This document shows positions 1-7,784 of a DNA stretch of 28,277 nt, one piece after another. Source of the DNA: DATKZH01 sp964475955 (GTDB lineage: Bacteria; Planctomycetota; Planctomycetia; Pirellulales; Thermoguttaceae); assembly GCA_964475955.1 (NCBI GenBank), contig CAYYZY010000098.1:1-28277 (forward strand), in the 5' to 3' direction. Positions within the stretch are counted from its first letter, which is position 1. Every line of letters begins with the position of its first letter. The notes below the pieces were generated by a model. That model saw only the letters and a list, made by a program, of their open reading frames with translations, made no database searches and was not told where the DNA came from. The translations under genes and the position numbers were made by a program.

Positions 1-1462
1 GCGTCAGGTTGGCCGCCACCGGCAGGTCCGACTCGCCCGTCGCCTCGACCGTGTACTCCAACGTCCGCTCGTCGCGGATGCCGACGCGCACGCGGCACGT
101 CTGCGGGCCGTAGGTCAGGTCGAGGCCCGGGTCGGGCTCCGTGACGAGCTTTGCCGAGTCGGGCACGTGGTACAGCGCGCCCCGGGGGCGGAAGTCGGGG
201 CTCTCGTCGCCGGGCGCATGGGCCAGAAGCGACGGGTCGCCCACCGTGAAGCTGCTCCAGCCGGGCTGAAGCTTCGTGTTGCCGCCGCCGAGGATGAGGC
301 CGACCCGGTCGTGGTAGACGCTCACGAAGTTCTGCCGGTCCTGGATCCAGCGGGAGGTGACGATCGGCGTCGTGTAGGCCGAGAGGCAAACGAACCACGG
401 CCCGCTTCGGATCGTCGCCGCCCGATCGACGCCCCCTTCGGTGAGCACGAACACCTGGGTCTCGCCGGCCGCCGGCGGCGATTCGGCGGGGCCCGCCTCG
501 CCGTAGAGCACGAGCGAGGCGATTCGGTCGGCGTCGAGGTTCTCCAGGCCGATTTGCGACCACTGGTTGGCCAGAAACGCCCGGCCGGCGGCCGAGAACG
601 TGAACCCGACGTTGCCGGCGGCGACCCGGTCGTGGTACGGGTTGCGCTGGTCGATGGTCTCGACGTTGCTGCCGTCCGGGTAAGTGAAGTGCCGGTGGAA
701 GACGGCCGCCTTTTCCAGGGCGGGGAGCACGCGCCGGTCGCCCGACATGGCGTAGTACGTGCCCAGCGCGTCGATGTAGACGAAATCGTACGCCACGACC
801 GGCCCGCCCCCTTCCGACCAATAGCCCCCCTCCGACTGCGTCCCGGCCACCTTGACCAGAAACGCCGCCGCCTGCTCGCACCACTCGGGCCGCTCGAGCA
901 CCTTGCCCGCGCAGTAGAGGCCCATGGCGTGATGCGTGGGGATGTTGTGCATGCTTCCCAGGCACCGCTTGCCGATGCCCGTGTAGCCGAGCGTGAGGGC
1001 GTCGGTCCACTTCTTGCGTGCCTCGGGCGGCATCCGGTCGCGCACCAGGCCGAAGGTGCGGATCCAGCGGGAGTAGGTCCACGGCATCCAGATCATGCCC
1101 CAGGTGCTACCGTCTTTCTTCTTGAAGATCCAGCGGCCGTCGTCGTCCATGTTCTCGATCAGCGGATCGGCCGCCCTGGTGATCGCGGCCAGCAGCTCGG
1201 GATCGTGGTAGTACGGGTTGTCGTCGCCCTCGGTGGCGTAGGCGACGGCCAGCGGGTACATCGGGTGCTGGTCGCGGCAGATCCAGATGCCCGAGCCGAA
1301 CGCGCCGGTTTCGGCGTCGAACGATTCGAGGATGCCCGGTACCTTCTCGACCAGTGCGCCGAGCAGGCGGTCCTGGTACTCGAGGTCGCCCGATCGAGCC
1401 GCGCCGGAAATCAGAACCGCCACGGCGACGGCCAGCGTGCCGGTCCGCAAGGAAGAATCCAT
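1..1462 (-). CDS. Secreted alpha/alpha-toroid protein, possible polysaccharide lyase (3' end outside window)
   Basis: Read on the minus strand, an open frame of about 487 codons starts at ATG 1462 and is still open at position 1, so the C-terminus lies outside the window. A GGAG ribosome-binding site sits 7 nt before the ATG. Residues 1-25 form a hydrophobic leader (VAVAVLISGAARSG) consistent with export. The following 250 residues are rich in Trp, Tyr and His in helical blocks, for example GMIWMPWTYSRWIRTF, SMHNIPTHHAMGLY and ETIDQRNPYHD. A beta-rich part comes next. This order resembles heparinase/chondroitinase-type lyases, with an alpha/alpha toroid followed by beta-sandwich, but I cannot name a family. 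It is divergent from the glycoside-hydrolase-like gene at 1833, which fits a role in glycan breakdown. The frame is real because codon bias is strong and the leader and RBS agree; the plus-strand reading of the same DNA gives Arg/Ala/Gly-rich nonsense. Confidence 0.8.
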   Translation of the reverse strand, partial: MDSSLRTGTLAVAVAVLISGAARSGDLEYQDRLLGALVEKVPGILESFDAETGAFGSGIWICRDQHPMYPLAVAYATEGDDNPYYHDPELLAAITRAADPLIENMDDDGRWIFKKKDGSTWGMIWMPWTYSRWIRTFGLVRDRMPPEARKKWTDALTLGYTGIGKRCLGSMHNIPTHHAMGLYCAGKVLERPEWCEQAAAFLVKVAGTQSEGGYWSEGGGPVVAYDFVYIDALGTYYAMSGDRRVLPALEKAAVFHRHFTYPDGSNVETIDQRNPYHDRVAAGNVGFTFSAAGRAFLANQWSQIGLENLDADRIASLVLYGEAGPAESPPAAGETQVFVLTEGGVDRAATIRSGPWFVCLSAYTTPIVTSRWIQDRQNFVSVYHDRVGLILGGGNTKLQPGWSSFTVGDPSLLAHAPGDESPDFRPRGALYHVPDSAKLVTEPDPGLDLTYGPQTCRVRVGIRDERTLEYTVEATGESDLPVAANLT

Positions 1463-1584
1463 GAGGTGACTCCTTCGTTTCCCTCCGATCGCTGATGCCC
1501 CCGCAATGCGCACCCTTTCTCCCAAAGGTCCGACGCCGTGTCAAGCGCCGCAGCAAGCCGATGGCTTGGTGCGCGCCGCCGTTC

Positions 1585-1590
1585 TATAAT
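1585..1590 (+). promoter_or_regulatory. Possible -10 box (TATAAT)
   Basis: A perfect TATAAT lies 243 nt before the start at 1833, rare by chance in such GC-rich DNA. The best -35 at 17-nt spacing is the poor TGGCTT at 1562-1567. The repeat block would lie within the 5' untranslated RNA if this promoter is used. Confidence 0.25.
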
Positions 1591-1606
1591 CGCAGGCGCC
1601 GCGCGC

Positions 1607-1720
1607 GGGTGGCTGGGGTCCAGCGCAGAGTGGCTGGGTCGAGCGCAGCGAGCCCCCAGTTGGCGGCCGACTGGGGGCTCGTCGCTCGCTGCTCGCGACT
1701 CGACCCCAGGCACCCCACGT
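1607..1720. repeat. Palindromic intergenic repeat element
   Basis: Two tandem versions of a unit (GGGTGGCTGGGGT then C/G AGCGCAG) start at 1607 and 1630; the second lacks one G. A perfect 11-bp inverted repeat follows: GAGCCCCCAGT at 1650-1660 pairs with 1670-1680 around a 9-nt loop. Downstream, 1698-1716 carries a degenerate reverse-complement copy of the unit. The whole is an imperfect palindrome of about 110 bp, like a small non-autonomous repeat. The same unit occurs in reverse orientation at 23661-23682 with one mismatch in 22 bases. Confidence 0.7.
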
Positions 1721-1832
1721 TCGGCAGAGGCTCTCCCGTTTCGCTTACGATTCGGCCAGCATGCGTGCACGGGGTTCCCGCGCGCCCTTCCCAAACGACT
1801 TCCCTGCCCCAATCGCATCCAGGAGAACCATC

Positions 1833-4601
1833 ATGCCTCGACTCAGTCGACCTGTTGCGATCGCCAATCCCTCCGACGAGTTTCGCGCCCGGCGGCTCCT
1901 CCTCCTCCTCCTCCTTCTCCTGGCGATCGTGGCCTGGTCGGCCGCCGTGCTGGCCGAGCCGGGCTTTGCCAGCGAGGGCTCGAAGGAGGCGGCGCAGCCC
2001 GAGTGGCTGGGCAGCCGGGCCGGGATGAGCGACGAGGTCCTGCCGCCCTGGACGCCCGTCGAAGTCTCCGGCCCGAAGGTCGACGTGTGGGGCCGGACCT
2101 ACACGTTCGGCGATTTGCCCCTGCCGGCGTCGATCGTCACGCGCAAGACCGAGGTCCTCGCCGCGCCGATCACGCTGGCCGCCGTGGCCGACGGTGAGAA
2201 GCTCGCCTGGACCGGCCTCCGGCTGCAAACCGCCGAGTCGAAACCGCACCGCGCGCAACTGGCCGCCGAGGCCGATTCGGCCGGCCTTCGCTGCGCCGGC
2301 ACCGTGAGCGTCGAGTACGACGGCATGGTCCGATGCGATTTCAAGCTGGTGCCCAAGCGCAACGCCGTGTCGCTCGACCGGCTCACCCTCGAAGTCCCCA
2401 TCCGGCCGGAATACGCCAAGTACCTGCACTACTGGCCCGGCCGTTGGGGCAGTTGCGCCAATTCCATGGCCCTGCCGGAGGAGGGATACCGGGGGGGCTT
2501 CAAGCCGTTCTTTTGGCTGGGCGACGAGTGGCGCGGGCTGGCCTGGTTCTCGGAGTCGGACCGCGGCTTTTCCAACGCCGAGGAGGACGGCGTGATCGAC
2601 GTGCGCCGCGAGGCCGACGCCGTCGTGCTCCGCGTCCACGTGGTCACCGGGCCCCAGAGGGTGTCCGTCCACGAACCGTTGGAATACACCTTCGGATTCC
2701 AGGCCACGCCCGTCAAACCGGCCCAGCCCGACGTGTGGGACTACCGCATCTGCCACATGGGGGCGTACGGGCTGGAGGAGCGCACGCTGGTCGAGCCGAC
2801 GTCGATCCGCTACCCGGCCGAGGGGAATTTGCGCCTCGACCGGGGCACGTTCGAGTGTTGGGTGCGCCCCCGGTTCGACACCCGGCCCGACGTTTCGCGC
2901 GACGACCCGCGCCGCGGCCGCCTCAACCGCAACCTGCTCGACGTCGACCTGCCCGGCGGCGGCCACGTCGGCTTCTACTGGAACGTCGACGACCGCGGCA
3001 TGCGCCTCTATTACAAGCAGGGCGACGACTTCCCCCTTTTGCTCAGCACGCACGCCCCCTTGCAGGCCGGCCGGTGGCACCACGTCGCGTTCACCTGGGG
3101 CGACGTCACGCGCGTGTACGTCGACGGGCGCGAGGTGGCCCGGCGCGATTACGAGGGGACGGTGTCCGGGTCGCTCGAAAACGCCCACATCCTCCTCGGC
3201 AATTCGCCCTCGGAAATGGAGATCGACGAGGTTCGCGTCTCGGCCGTCGCCCGCGAGGCGTTCGACCTCGCCCAACCTCCGGCGGCCGACGCCCAGACGC
3301 TCCTGCTCGACCGTCTCGACGAGACGCGCGCCCCCGAATCGGGCCGCGCCACCACCGCGGCGCGCGGCTCGGGCGGGCAGGTGCAGGGAGGCCGGTTCGT
3401 CGAAGGCAAGTTCGGACGGGCCTTCTCCTGCGCGCCCGACGCCGCCGAGCCGGTGCTCGTGCTCGACCGGCTCCGCGATCAGGGCGTCCGAACCATCTGC
3501 TTCCACGAGCAGTGGACCGATACCCAGGCGTACCCGAAAACCACGCACGGCGAGAAGCTCAGGAAGCTGGTCGACGCGTGCCACCGGCGCGGCATCCAAC
3601 TGCTCCTCTACCACGGCTACGAGATGAGCACCATCGCCCCGGAGTGGGACGAGTACCACGAGAAGTGCCTGGTGCATCCGCGCCGCGGTGGATACAAGCG
3701 GAAGTACCAGCCCGAAATCGACCAGACGGCCTACGTCGTCTGCTACCGCAGCGTGTGGCAGGACTTCCTCGCCCACCACCTCGACAAGCTGATCGCCGAG
3801 TACGGCATCGACGGCGTCTACCTCGACGGCACCTCCGAGCCGTGGGGCTGCGCCAACCGGCAGCACGGCTGCGGGTACGAGCGCGCCGACGGCACGATCG
3901 GCAAGACCTATCCGTTTTTCGATACCCGCTCGATGATGAAACGGATCTACACGATCGTCAAGGCCCACAACTCCGAGGGCCAGGTGAACGTGCACCAGTC
4001 GACCTGCATGACCATCCCCACGCTCAGCTTCGCCACGAGCTACTGGGACGGCGAGCAGTTGCAGAGCGTCCGGCGCGAGGGGGCCGCGGAAGACGTGCTG
4101 CCGATCGACGCGTTCCGCTGCGAGTTCATGGGCCACAACTGGGGCGTGCCGGCCGAGCTTCTGCACTACCGGAGCGGGCCGTTCGAGCGGTTCGAGTGCG
4201 TGTCGCTCGCCCTGCTGCACGACGTGCTGGTGCGGCCGTCGGCCCTGCGCGACGTGGATCACTCCGCCAAGCTCTGGAAGGCGATGGACGCCCTCGGGCG
4301 CGACGAGGCCGCCTGGCTCCCCTACTGGGAAAACGGCGAATGCGTGCGCGCCGACCCGCCGCAGGTCAAGGTGAGCCTCTACAATCGACCCGGCAAGGGC
4401 TTCCTCGCCGTGGTCGCCAACATGGGCCAAAACGACTGCGACGCCGAGGTCACCTTCAACCTCCAGGCGCTCGACCAGCCCGGCGAACTCACCGCACGCG
4501 ACGTCGTGACCGGCCGGCCCATCCCCACGACCGGCTCCCGCCTCCAGCTCTCCCTCGGATCGCTCGAACACGTCATGGTCCGACTCGAGCCGCGGGAGTA
4601 G
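1833..4601 (+). CDS. Secreted glycoside-hydrolase-like protein: GH123-N-like, LamG-like and TIM-barrel domains
   Basis: A 922-aa protein. ATG 1833 is chosen over the upstream ATG 1761 because AGGAG at 1821-1825 is well placed and the leader then begins properly. Residues 20-42 are a poly-Leu hydrophobic segment ending in Ala, a signal peptide or anchor. Residues 85-295 (VWGRTYTFGDLPLP, FFWLGDEWRGLAWFSESDRGF) resemble the GH123 N-terminal/DUF6067 family. Residues 325-480 look like a LamG/concanavalin-type sandwich (GTFECWVRPRFD, WHHVAFTWGD, YVDGREVA, IDEVRVSAVARE). Residues 540-830 read as a TIM barrel: ICFHEQWTD, LLLYHGYEM, then GIDGVYLDGTSEPWGC with D665 as a catalytic-type acid. The likely role is hydrolysis of an amino-sugar or other complex glycan outside the cytoplasm. 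The substrate is unknown. The family assignment comes from recalled motifs. Confidence 0.85.
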   Translation: MPRLSRPVAIANPSDEFRARRLLLLLLLLLAIVAWSAAVLAEPGFASEGSKEAAQPEWLGSRAGMSDEVLPPWTPVEVSGPKVDVWGRTYTFGDLPLPASIVTRKTEVLAAPITLAAVADGEKLAWTGLRLQTAESKPHRAQLAAEADSAGLRCAGTVSVEYDGMVRCDFKLVPKRNAVSLDRLTLEVPIRPEYAKYLHYWPGRWGSCANSMALPEEGYRGGFKPFFWLGDEWRGLAWFSESDRGFSNAEEDGVIDVRREADAVVLRVHVVTGPQRVSVHEPLEYTFGFQATPVKPAQPDVWDYRICHMGAYGLEERTLVEPTSIRYPAEGNLRLDRGTFECWVRPRFDTRPDVSRDDPRRGRLNRNLLDVDLPGGGHVGFYWNVDDRGMRLYYKQGDDFPLLLSTHAPLQAGRWHHVAFTWGDVTRVYVDGREVARRDYEGTVSGSLENAHILLGNSPSEMEIDEVRVSAVAREAFDLAQPPAADAQTLLLDRLDETRAPESGRATTAARGSGGQVQGGRFVEGKFGRAFSCAPDAAEPVLVLDRLRDQGVRTICFHEQWTDTQAYPKTTHGEKLRKLVDACHRRGIQLLLYHGYEMSTIAPEWDEYHEKCLVHPRRGGYKRKYQPEIDQTAYVVCYRSVWQDFLAHHLDKLIAEYGIDGVYLDGTSEPWGCANRQHGCGYERADGTIGKTYPFFDTRSMMKRIYTIVKAHNSEGQVNVHQSTCMTIPTLSFATSYWDGEQLQSVRREGAAEDVLPIDAFRCEFMGHNWGVPAELLHYRSGPFERFECVSLALLHDVLVRPSALRDVDHSAKLWKAMDALGRDEAAWLPYWENGECVRADPPQVKVSLYNRPGKGFLAVVANMGQNDCDAEVTFNLQALDQPGELTARDVVTGRPIPTTGSRLQLSLGSLEHVMVRLEPRE

Positions 4602-4713
4602 CAATCGCGCAGCCCCTCGTTGCCGGGCTCCGCCTGGGAACGCCCTAACGCGAGGCTCCGCCTCGCCCCCGAGGCGCTGCGTCAGAGTAAGTGCGCCGCG
4701 GAATCGCGCACGG
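4602..4713. repeat. Two hairpins between convergent genes, terminator-like
   Basis: This convergent 112-bp gap holds an imperfect palindrome (4619-4627 with 4633-4641, core GGCTCCGCC) and a perfect one, GCGAGG-CTCCG-CCTCGC at 4650-4666. Both share the loop core GGCTCCGCC, a pattern I have seen in dispersed bacterial intergenic repeats. They could end transcription from both sides, but no U-tract follows. Confidence 0.5.
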
Positions 4714-6180
4714 TCATTCCGGCGCGTCTTCCGCCCGCCGGGCGACGGCGTCGAGCGACGCGCCCGCCTCGCGGTCGTACATCCGGGCGATCACCCGCTT
4801 GCGGAAACCCCGGTCGCCGCGGCCGCACCGCCACAGGGCCAGCCAAATCCCGAGAAGAACGAGCACGAACGCCCCGACCGCGATCGCGGCGACGTAGGGA
4901 TTCGAGGCCGGTTCCTCGGGCGGGTGCCACGCGAGATCGCGAGCGACCAACAGCGGTGCCAATTGCCACTGGCCGCCGGCCGTCGCGGCGTCGCCCGAGG
5001 CGCGATTGCGGTACGCCCAGCGGTTGAAGAAGAACCCGGCCGCCGTCACCCGCTCGGCGAAATCGGGCCCCGCGCCGATGGGCATGCCCTCGGGCAACTC
5101 GGCAGCGCAGAAGACGATCGGGTTGCGGCCCGGCTCGCCCCGCCGCGACCACGAATCCTCGGTGAAGAGGAAGACCTGGTAATACTCGTGGATGCCGAAC
5201 CGCGCGACGACGTCGGCGTCGCCCACCCGGACGCGCATCACCTGGCGCGCCGTGCCGGAGAGCTTCACCAGGCGTCCGTGCTGCTCTTCCGGCTCGTTGA
5301 AGAGCGGCGCCACGGAGTATTCTTCCTTGCCCAGCCGCTTGAGCCGCTCGGTTGCCAGGGCGCGCAGCTCCCCCGCCGCGGTGCGCGCCGCGGCCGCGAG
5401 CATCTGGTAGAAACACTCCCGGTTGCGGCTGGTGAGCTGAAAATAGCGGGGGTCGCCCCGTTTCCAGCCCGCCGCTTCTGCATCTTCACCGGCGACCGTC
5501 GTGTCCGGTCGGAGGTCGTCGAAAAGGCCCCAATCGAAGCCGAGATCGCCCAGGGGGGTCGGCGGGTACCAGGCCACGCGCGAGGCCACGAACACCGGCA
5601 CCGGCCGCCCGGGATCGTCGCCGGCCAGCTTCAGGAAGACGGCCAGCGCGCCGGCCCGGAAGTCGATTCCCTCCCGCGCCTTCCAAGCCTCTGGAATCGT
5701 GTGGGCGAACAGGACCGCCGGCTGTTCTGTGTCGCCCAGGCGGAACCGGCAGCGGTAGTACTCGCGAAGCTCGAACCGTCGGGCCACTTCGGGGACGGGA
5801 CGCCGCACCTCGATCGACACGACGCGTCCCGCGAGACGGAAGATCCGGCCGCGTGCCGCGTCGGGATCGTCGGCCAGGGCTTGCGGCTCCGCGTCGCCGC
5901 GGCACCACGACTCCATCTGGATCGGCCGGAAGTCGCGATCGAGGCGGTACATGACCTTCAGCAGCGTTTCGTTCTCGCCTTCCCGCCAGGGCGTGCCGTC
6001 GACGAGCATGTCGAAGTGGCTTTGGTCGATCCCCTGGAGCGCGAACAGGTCGCGGGGCCCGGTGATCTCCGGCACCGCGACGCCCTCGGCCGCCACCCCG
6101 CGCGCAGCGCACACCAACAGGACGGCCGCGGCCAAGGCCGGGACCCAATTCGGCACCTTGGGAGACCGGAATCGCATCAT
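4714..6180 (-). CDS. Membrane-anchored exported protein with a duplicated domain, unknown function
   Basis: A 488-aa protein. I start at ATG 6180; a TTG at 6201 in the same frame has no ribosome-binding site. Residues 1-33 are a signal peptide ending in VAAEG. The rest faces outward until one membrane helix at 429-450 (VAAIAVGAFVLVLLGIWLAL), followed by a short basic tail. Two copies of one domain can be seen. Copy 1 is at about 111-206 (LAGRVVSIE, ELREYYRCRF, ASRVAWYPP) and copy 2 at about 301-420 (LVKLSGTARQV, GIHEYYQVFLF, LPEGMPIG, LLVARDLAWHPP). The neighbouring upstream gene holds a third copy. Short beta-strand-like stretches suggest an OB-like fold, which is inference. It lies 80 bp downstream of that paralogue in the same direction, so an operon is likely. 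I recognise no enzymatic motif. Confidence 0.85.
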   Translation of the reverse strand: MMRFRSPKVPNWVPALAAAVLLVCAARGVAAEGVAVPEITGPRDLFALQGIDQSHFDMLVDGTPWREGENETLLKVMYRLDRDFRPIQMESWCRGDAEPQALADDPDAARGRIFRLAGRVVSIEVRRPVPEVARRFELREYYRCRFRLGDTEQPAVLFAHTIPEAWKAREGIDFRAGALAVFLKLAGDDPGRPVPVFVASRVAWYPPTPLGDLGFDWGLFDDLRPDTTVAGEDAEAAGWKRGDPRYFQLTSRNRECFYQMLAAAARTAAGELRALATERLKRLGKEEYSVAPLFNEPEEQHGRLVKLSGTARQVMRVRVGDADVVARFGIHEYYQVFLFTEDSWSRRGEPGRNPIVFCAAELPEGMPIGAGPDFAERVTAAGFFFNRWAYRNRASGDAATAGGQWQLAPLLVARDLAWHPPEEPASNPYVAAIAVGAFVLVLLGIWLALWRCGRGDRGFRKRVIARMYDREAGASLDAVARRAEDAPE

Positions 6181-6260
6181 CAGCGGGTTCTCGTCAATCA
6201 AAGCGATAGGGCGATATCTTGTGGAGCGATCGTCGCCTGGGTCTCGTACCTCGATCCACC

Positions 6261-7280
6261 CTACGCACGATTATCCGGGCTTTTTGCATCTTCGGCCAAC
6301 TGCTGCAAGGCGGCGACGCCGGGGCCGGCGTCGGCCTGGCGGAGGGCGTCCTCATCGGGCGGAGTGTCTTCCCGCTCGGGGGCCGCGCGACGGGTCCGAG
6401 CGTACACGATCGCCGCGACCAGCACGGCCAATCCGGCCGCGCCGCCGATCAGAAACGCCAACGACGGTCCGCTCAAAGCCGGCGCGCCGGGCGCCTCGGC
6501 CGATCCCTGACCAACCGACCCCGCTCCGGTCCAGCGCACGTTCCGCGCCAAGAGCATCGGCGCCCGGCGCACGAGCCCGTCGGCCGACTTGTACACGAAG
6601 ATCTTGAAGTGGAACCCGGTCACCTCGACGGGCTCCGCCATCTCCATGCCGATGGGAAAGCCCTCAGGGAGACGCAATGACCACACCACCACCGGGTCCT
6701 GGGGATGGTCGCTCGGCCAGAGCCATGCCTGGTAGTAATCCGTCAGCCCGTATTCGTTGCGCGGCGTCTTGGCCGGGTGTGCGCGGCGGACGATCCCGCG
6801 CATGGTGACCAGTTCCCCCCGGTAGTCGCTCGATTGTTGGAGAAGCTGGACGTAGGTCACCGGCGCGGCCGCGCGGCGCAGGGTCGCTTCGTCGGTGTGC
6901 TGGAGCACGTCGAACAGGTGGAGCCACGAACCCCACTCGGCGACGCCCACCGGTTTGTTGTCGCGAACCGCCTCGAGCGCGTCGGGGTCGACGCCCGGGA
7001 AGTGCCCCGACGGCGCGGCGTCGCTCGGCGCGGCCGGCCCGGGCGGCCTGGCCAGCCCGGGAGGGGTTGCGGAGCCGTCGTCGGACGGCGGGGCTCGCTG
7101 GACCGAGGGGGCGGGTCCCCCCACGGCCGATAGCCACTGGTAGTACCGGGGGTCGCGCGCCTCGAACATCAAGACCACGACCAGGCCCAACCCCAGAACG
7201 AGCATCAGCAGACGCGACTGCTCCCGGCGCGCCAGGTAGTTGCGGGGCTTGGGGCCCCGTCGGAAATCCAACACGGGCAT
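6261..7280 (-). CDS. Membrane protein with one copy of the shared domain, unknown function
   Basis: A 339-aa protein starting at ATG 7280, with a weak AGG 4-6 nt upstream. The order is: a short basic cytoplasmic N-terminus; helix 24-39 (LLMLVLGLGLVVVLMF); a Pro/Ala linker at about 55-95; an outer domain at about 100-250; helix 272-294; and an acidic C-terminus. The outer domain (LVTMRGIVRRA, LTDYYQAWLW, LRLPEGFPIG, PVEVTGFHFKIFVY, APMLLARNVRW) matches the duplicated domain of the downstream protein at 4714-6180. It probably has an uncleaved anchor rather than a signal peptide because the first helix is not followed by a cleavage-like site. A well-formed promoter lies just upstream. The two proteins may form a heteromeric envelope complex; function is unknown. 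Confidence 0.85.
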   Translation of the reverse strand: MPVLDFRRGPKPRNYLARREQSRLLMLVLGLGLVVVLMFEARDPRYYQWLSAVGGPAPSVQRAPPSDDGSATPPGLARPPGPAAPSDAAPSGHFPGVDPDALEAVRDNKPVGVAEWGSWLHLFDVLQHTDEATLRRAAAPVTYVQLLQQSSDYRGELVTMRGIVRRAHPAKTPRNEYGLTDYYQAWLWPSDHPQDPVVVWSLRLPEGFPIGMEMAEPVEVTGFHFKIFVYKSADGLVRRAPMLLARNVRWTGAGSVGQGSAEAPGAPALSGPSLAFLIGGAAGLAVLVAAIVYARTRRAAPEREDTPPDEDALRQADAGPGVAALQQLAEDAKSPDNRA

Positions 7281-7333
7281 CGACCTAAGGCTAAGCGGCG
7301 ACTGGGATTTCGGTGTGAATCTCCTCGAACTTC

Positions 7334-7362
7334 ATTCTATCCGCGCCGACGCGGGCCCTCAA
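7334..7362 (-). promoter_or_regulatory. Sigma-70-type promoter for the minus-strand paralogue pair
   Basis: On the minus strand, TTGAGG (7357-7362) is followed by exactly 17 nt and then TAGAAT (7334-7339). The start of transcription would be near 7327, giving a leader of about 47 nt before ATG 7280. Confidence 0.55.
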
Positions 7363-7723
7363 GCTCGGCGCGGCTCACCCCCTCGCGCCCCCCGGCCGCA
7401 GAGCCGCCCAGAGCGCGGCACGGCAACCCATACCACAGCGGGGGACGTTGCTTGGCCATGCGCTTGACCACGTGCTTGGCAAGATGGGGGTCTTGTCAAA
7501 AGCTCGCCGGTTGTCTGCGGGGGGCGAAGATCTGCCGGTTGCGGCAAGTATGATTAAGGTAAGGTAAGGCGAGCTGAGCGCGCGAGGCTCGCCGACCGGC
7601 TGCTTGTCGTTGCGTGGAGCAGTCGCTACCTTGTTACGCAGAGGTCACGCATATCCTATCCCGGCGCGTGTATCACGCAATTCGATCCATTCCGGCCGTA
7701 CCCGAATCACGAACCCGATTGGG

Positions 7724-7729
7724 TAGAAT
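7724..7729 (+). promoter_or_regulatory. Possible -10 box for the TPR/Exb operon
   Basis: TAGAAT lies 55 nt before ATG 7785. It matches the -10 seen in two other promoters in this window (7334-7339 and 21926-21931). No convincing -35 stands at 17 nt. Confidence 0.3.
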
Positions 7730-7784
7730 ACGCGGTGCCTGCGACTCGGGCTTTCCGAGCGGGACGCAGCAGAGGAAAGAACCG

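Larger units (their letters stand above)
1463..1832. other. Divergent intergenic region with a repeat element
   Basis: This 370-base stretch separates two divergent genes and should carry both promoters. I see no credible gene in it. It contains a palindromic repeat block at 1607-1720, described separately, and a plus-strand TATAAT at 1585-1590. A minus-strand TTGACA at 1538-1543 has no good -10 at the right spacing. Confidence 0.6.
7281..7784. other. Divergent intergenic region, 504 bases
   Basis: It separates the minus-strand pair from the TPR/Exb operon. It holds a good minus-strand promoter at 7334-7362 and a plus-strand -10-like TAGAAT at 7724-7729. There is a short tandem run (GGTAAGGTAAGG near 7558-7569). 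I see no gene, no tRNA and no strong terminator. Confidence 0.6.

Noticed and set aside
167..1495. A 442-codon plus-strand frame at the left edge
   Set aside because: It is the antisense of the secreted toroid protein, which has a leader, RBS and recognisable helices. The plus reading is Arg/Val/Asp-rich without features.
1584..4604. A 1006-codon open frame on the minus strand opposite the glycoside-hydrolase-like gene
   Set aside because: It has low-complexity Arg/Ala/Val/Gly content, no domain and no start signal. It is the mirror of a GC-rich gene where stop codons are rare.
7281..7784. tRNA or small RNA in the large divergent gap
   Set aside because: I could not find a cloverleaf, CCA-like end or TPsiC-like motif, and promoters explain the gap.
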